Shown: piece after piece, positions 10,476 to 11,014 of the stretch
How positions within the stretch are numbered: position 1 is the first letter of the stretch
Layout of the letters: every line of letters begins with the position of its first letter
Assembly (NCBI GenBank): GCA_005888675.1
Contig: VBBA01000167.1
Span: 1 to 11,014, forward strand
Direction: 5' to 3'
Length of the DNA stretch: 11,014 bases
Source: Candidatus Bathyarchaeota archaeon
Lineage (GTDB): Archaea; Thermoproteota; Bathyarchaeia; 40CM-2-53-6
Program-made: the position numbers and the translations under genes
The notes under the pieces: generated by a model
What the model saw: the letters and a program-made list of their open reading frames with translations, nothing else
Told to the model about the DNA's origin: nothing
The model's database searches: none

Positions 10476-11014
10476 ATCCGTCAGACGAGATAGTGAAGAG
10501 GAAATTCCTCGAGTATTACGCATCCCCAAATCGAAAATTGCACACGCCCCCAAAAATGGAACAGAGAGAGTATGGATTTCTAATGTTCAAGGAGAAGTTC
10601 ATGGTCAGACACCGCGGATTCAAAACAGCGGAATCCCTCCTTACCGCGGCCCGAGACCTTGCGCCCAAACACATCTACTACTCCACCGCCTATTACCAAC
10701 AACCGACCGCATCGATGGAAGAGAAGGGATGGCTTGGTGCTGACCTTGTCTTCGACATTGACGCAGACCATCTCGAAACACCCTGCAAGACCGACCATGA
10801 CACGTGGAAATGCAAAGCGTGCAACACAACTGGTAAAGGAACTACCCCAAAGCTGTGCCCGAAATGTAAGAACGACCGATTGGACTCTGAGACTTGGCTC
10901 TGCGAGAAATGCCTAAGTCAGGCCAAAGAGGAGACTTTCAAGCTTCTCGGAATACTCTACGCCGACTTTGGAATCAACCCGGACGACATCGGCATCTTCT
11001 TCTCAGGGCATCGC
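10472..11014 (+). CDS. priS: DNA primase small (catalytic) subunit PriS, 3' end outside window
   Basis: The frame is open from TTG 10472 to the last base of the window, 181 codons, about half of the expected protein. PriS synthesises the RNA or DNA primer. Visible are FLEYYASP (12-19), the YGFLMFKEKFMVRHRGF stretch (34-50), the catalytic D95-x-D97 in ADLVFDIDADH, and FFSGHR at the end, the start of the SGHRGYH nucleotide-binding motif that continues past the window. Between them is a zinc-binding insertion with C105, then three CxxC pairs (C114/C117, C129/C132, C144/C147), followed by AKEETFKLL. The start codon overlaps the priL stop as TTGA, typical of translational coupling; an ATG start would lie inside the conserved region. 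Confidence 0.95.
   Translation, partial: MNPSDEIVKRKFLEYYASPNRKLHTPPKMEQREYGFLMFKEKFMVRHRGFKTAESLLTAARDLAPKHIYYSTAYYQQPTASMEEKGWLGADLVFDIDADHLETPCKTDHDTWKCKACNTTGKGTTPKLCPKCKNDRLDSETWLCEKCLSQAKEETFKLLGILYADFGINPDDIGIFFSGHR

Noticed and set aside
10659..10916. A separate small protein in another frame within priS
   Set aside because: It overlaps the PriS catalytic and zinc region and has no start context or domain of its own.
1..11014. CRISPR array, insertion sequence or prophage segment
   Set aside because: No spaced direct repeats, terminal inverted repeats, transposase, integrase or phage structural genes were seen; the virion-core label sometimes given to YdjI-type SPFH proteins does not indicate a virus.

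Overview
The window is archaeal and gene-dense. Fourteen protein genes (twelve complete, one cut at each end) all lie on the + strand, with no gap longer than 226 bases. The archaeal assignment rests on the exosome subunit Csl4, RNA polymerase subunit L, transcript-cleavage factor TFS, PCNA, both primase subunits, an AglB/STT3 oligosaccharyltransferase and a DUF99 protein. Six of the genes appear to start with TTG or GTG. The gene set and the single PCNA fit a TACK-group archaeon (Bathyarchaeia or a Nitrososphaeria relative are my best guesses), but the sequence alone does not fix the lineage. I saw no tRNA, rRNA, CRISPR array, transposon or integrase.

Layout. Positions 1-236 hold the 3' end of a metallo-beta-lactamase-fold hydrolase, followed by msrB (305-703), whose stop codon sits inside a perfect inverted repeat. 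A likely promoter and Shine-Dalgarno then lead into a tight run: a helical protein of unknown function (880-1428), a YdjI-like SPFH protein with two C-terminal zinc ribbons (1430-2398), csl4 (2395-2973) and rpoL (2977-3261). The csl4-rpoL end is core RNA metabolism; the first two genes look like a membrane-associated two-gene module joined to it by an ATGA overlap. A short gap with two inverted repeats leads to a HAD-family phosphatase (3326-4024). A 226-base gap with two possible hairpins precedes aglB (4251-6821), the catalytic oligosaccharyltransferase of N-glycosylation, which carries an extra Ig-like C-terminal domain.

After aglB come a small RNase III-fold protein (6852-7241) and a DUF99 protein (7243-7713), a likely co-transcribed pair. 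Next is an information-processing cluster: TFS (7760-8083), PCNA (8160-8975), a free-standing single-motif LAGLIDADG protein (8968-9411), primase large subunit PriL (9423-10475) and primase small subunit PriS (10472 to the window end). PCNA and primase act together at the replication fork, so the LAGLIDADG gene lodged between them, starting inside the last codons of pcn, is the most unusual element here.

Most of the window is conserved housekeeping. The points worth a second look are the LAGLIDADG gene, the SPFH/helical pair, an Arg at a usually acidic metal-binding position in AglB, altered acidic residues in the RNase III-like protein, a loop insertion in PCNA, and several inverted repeats at gene ends.
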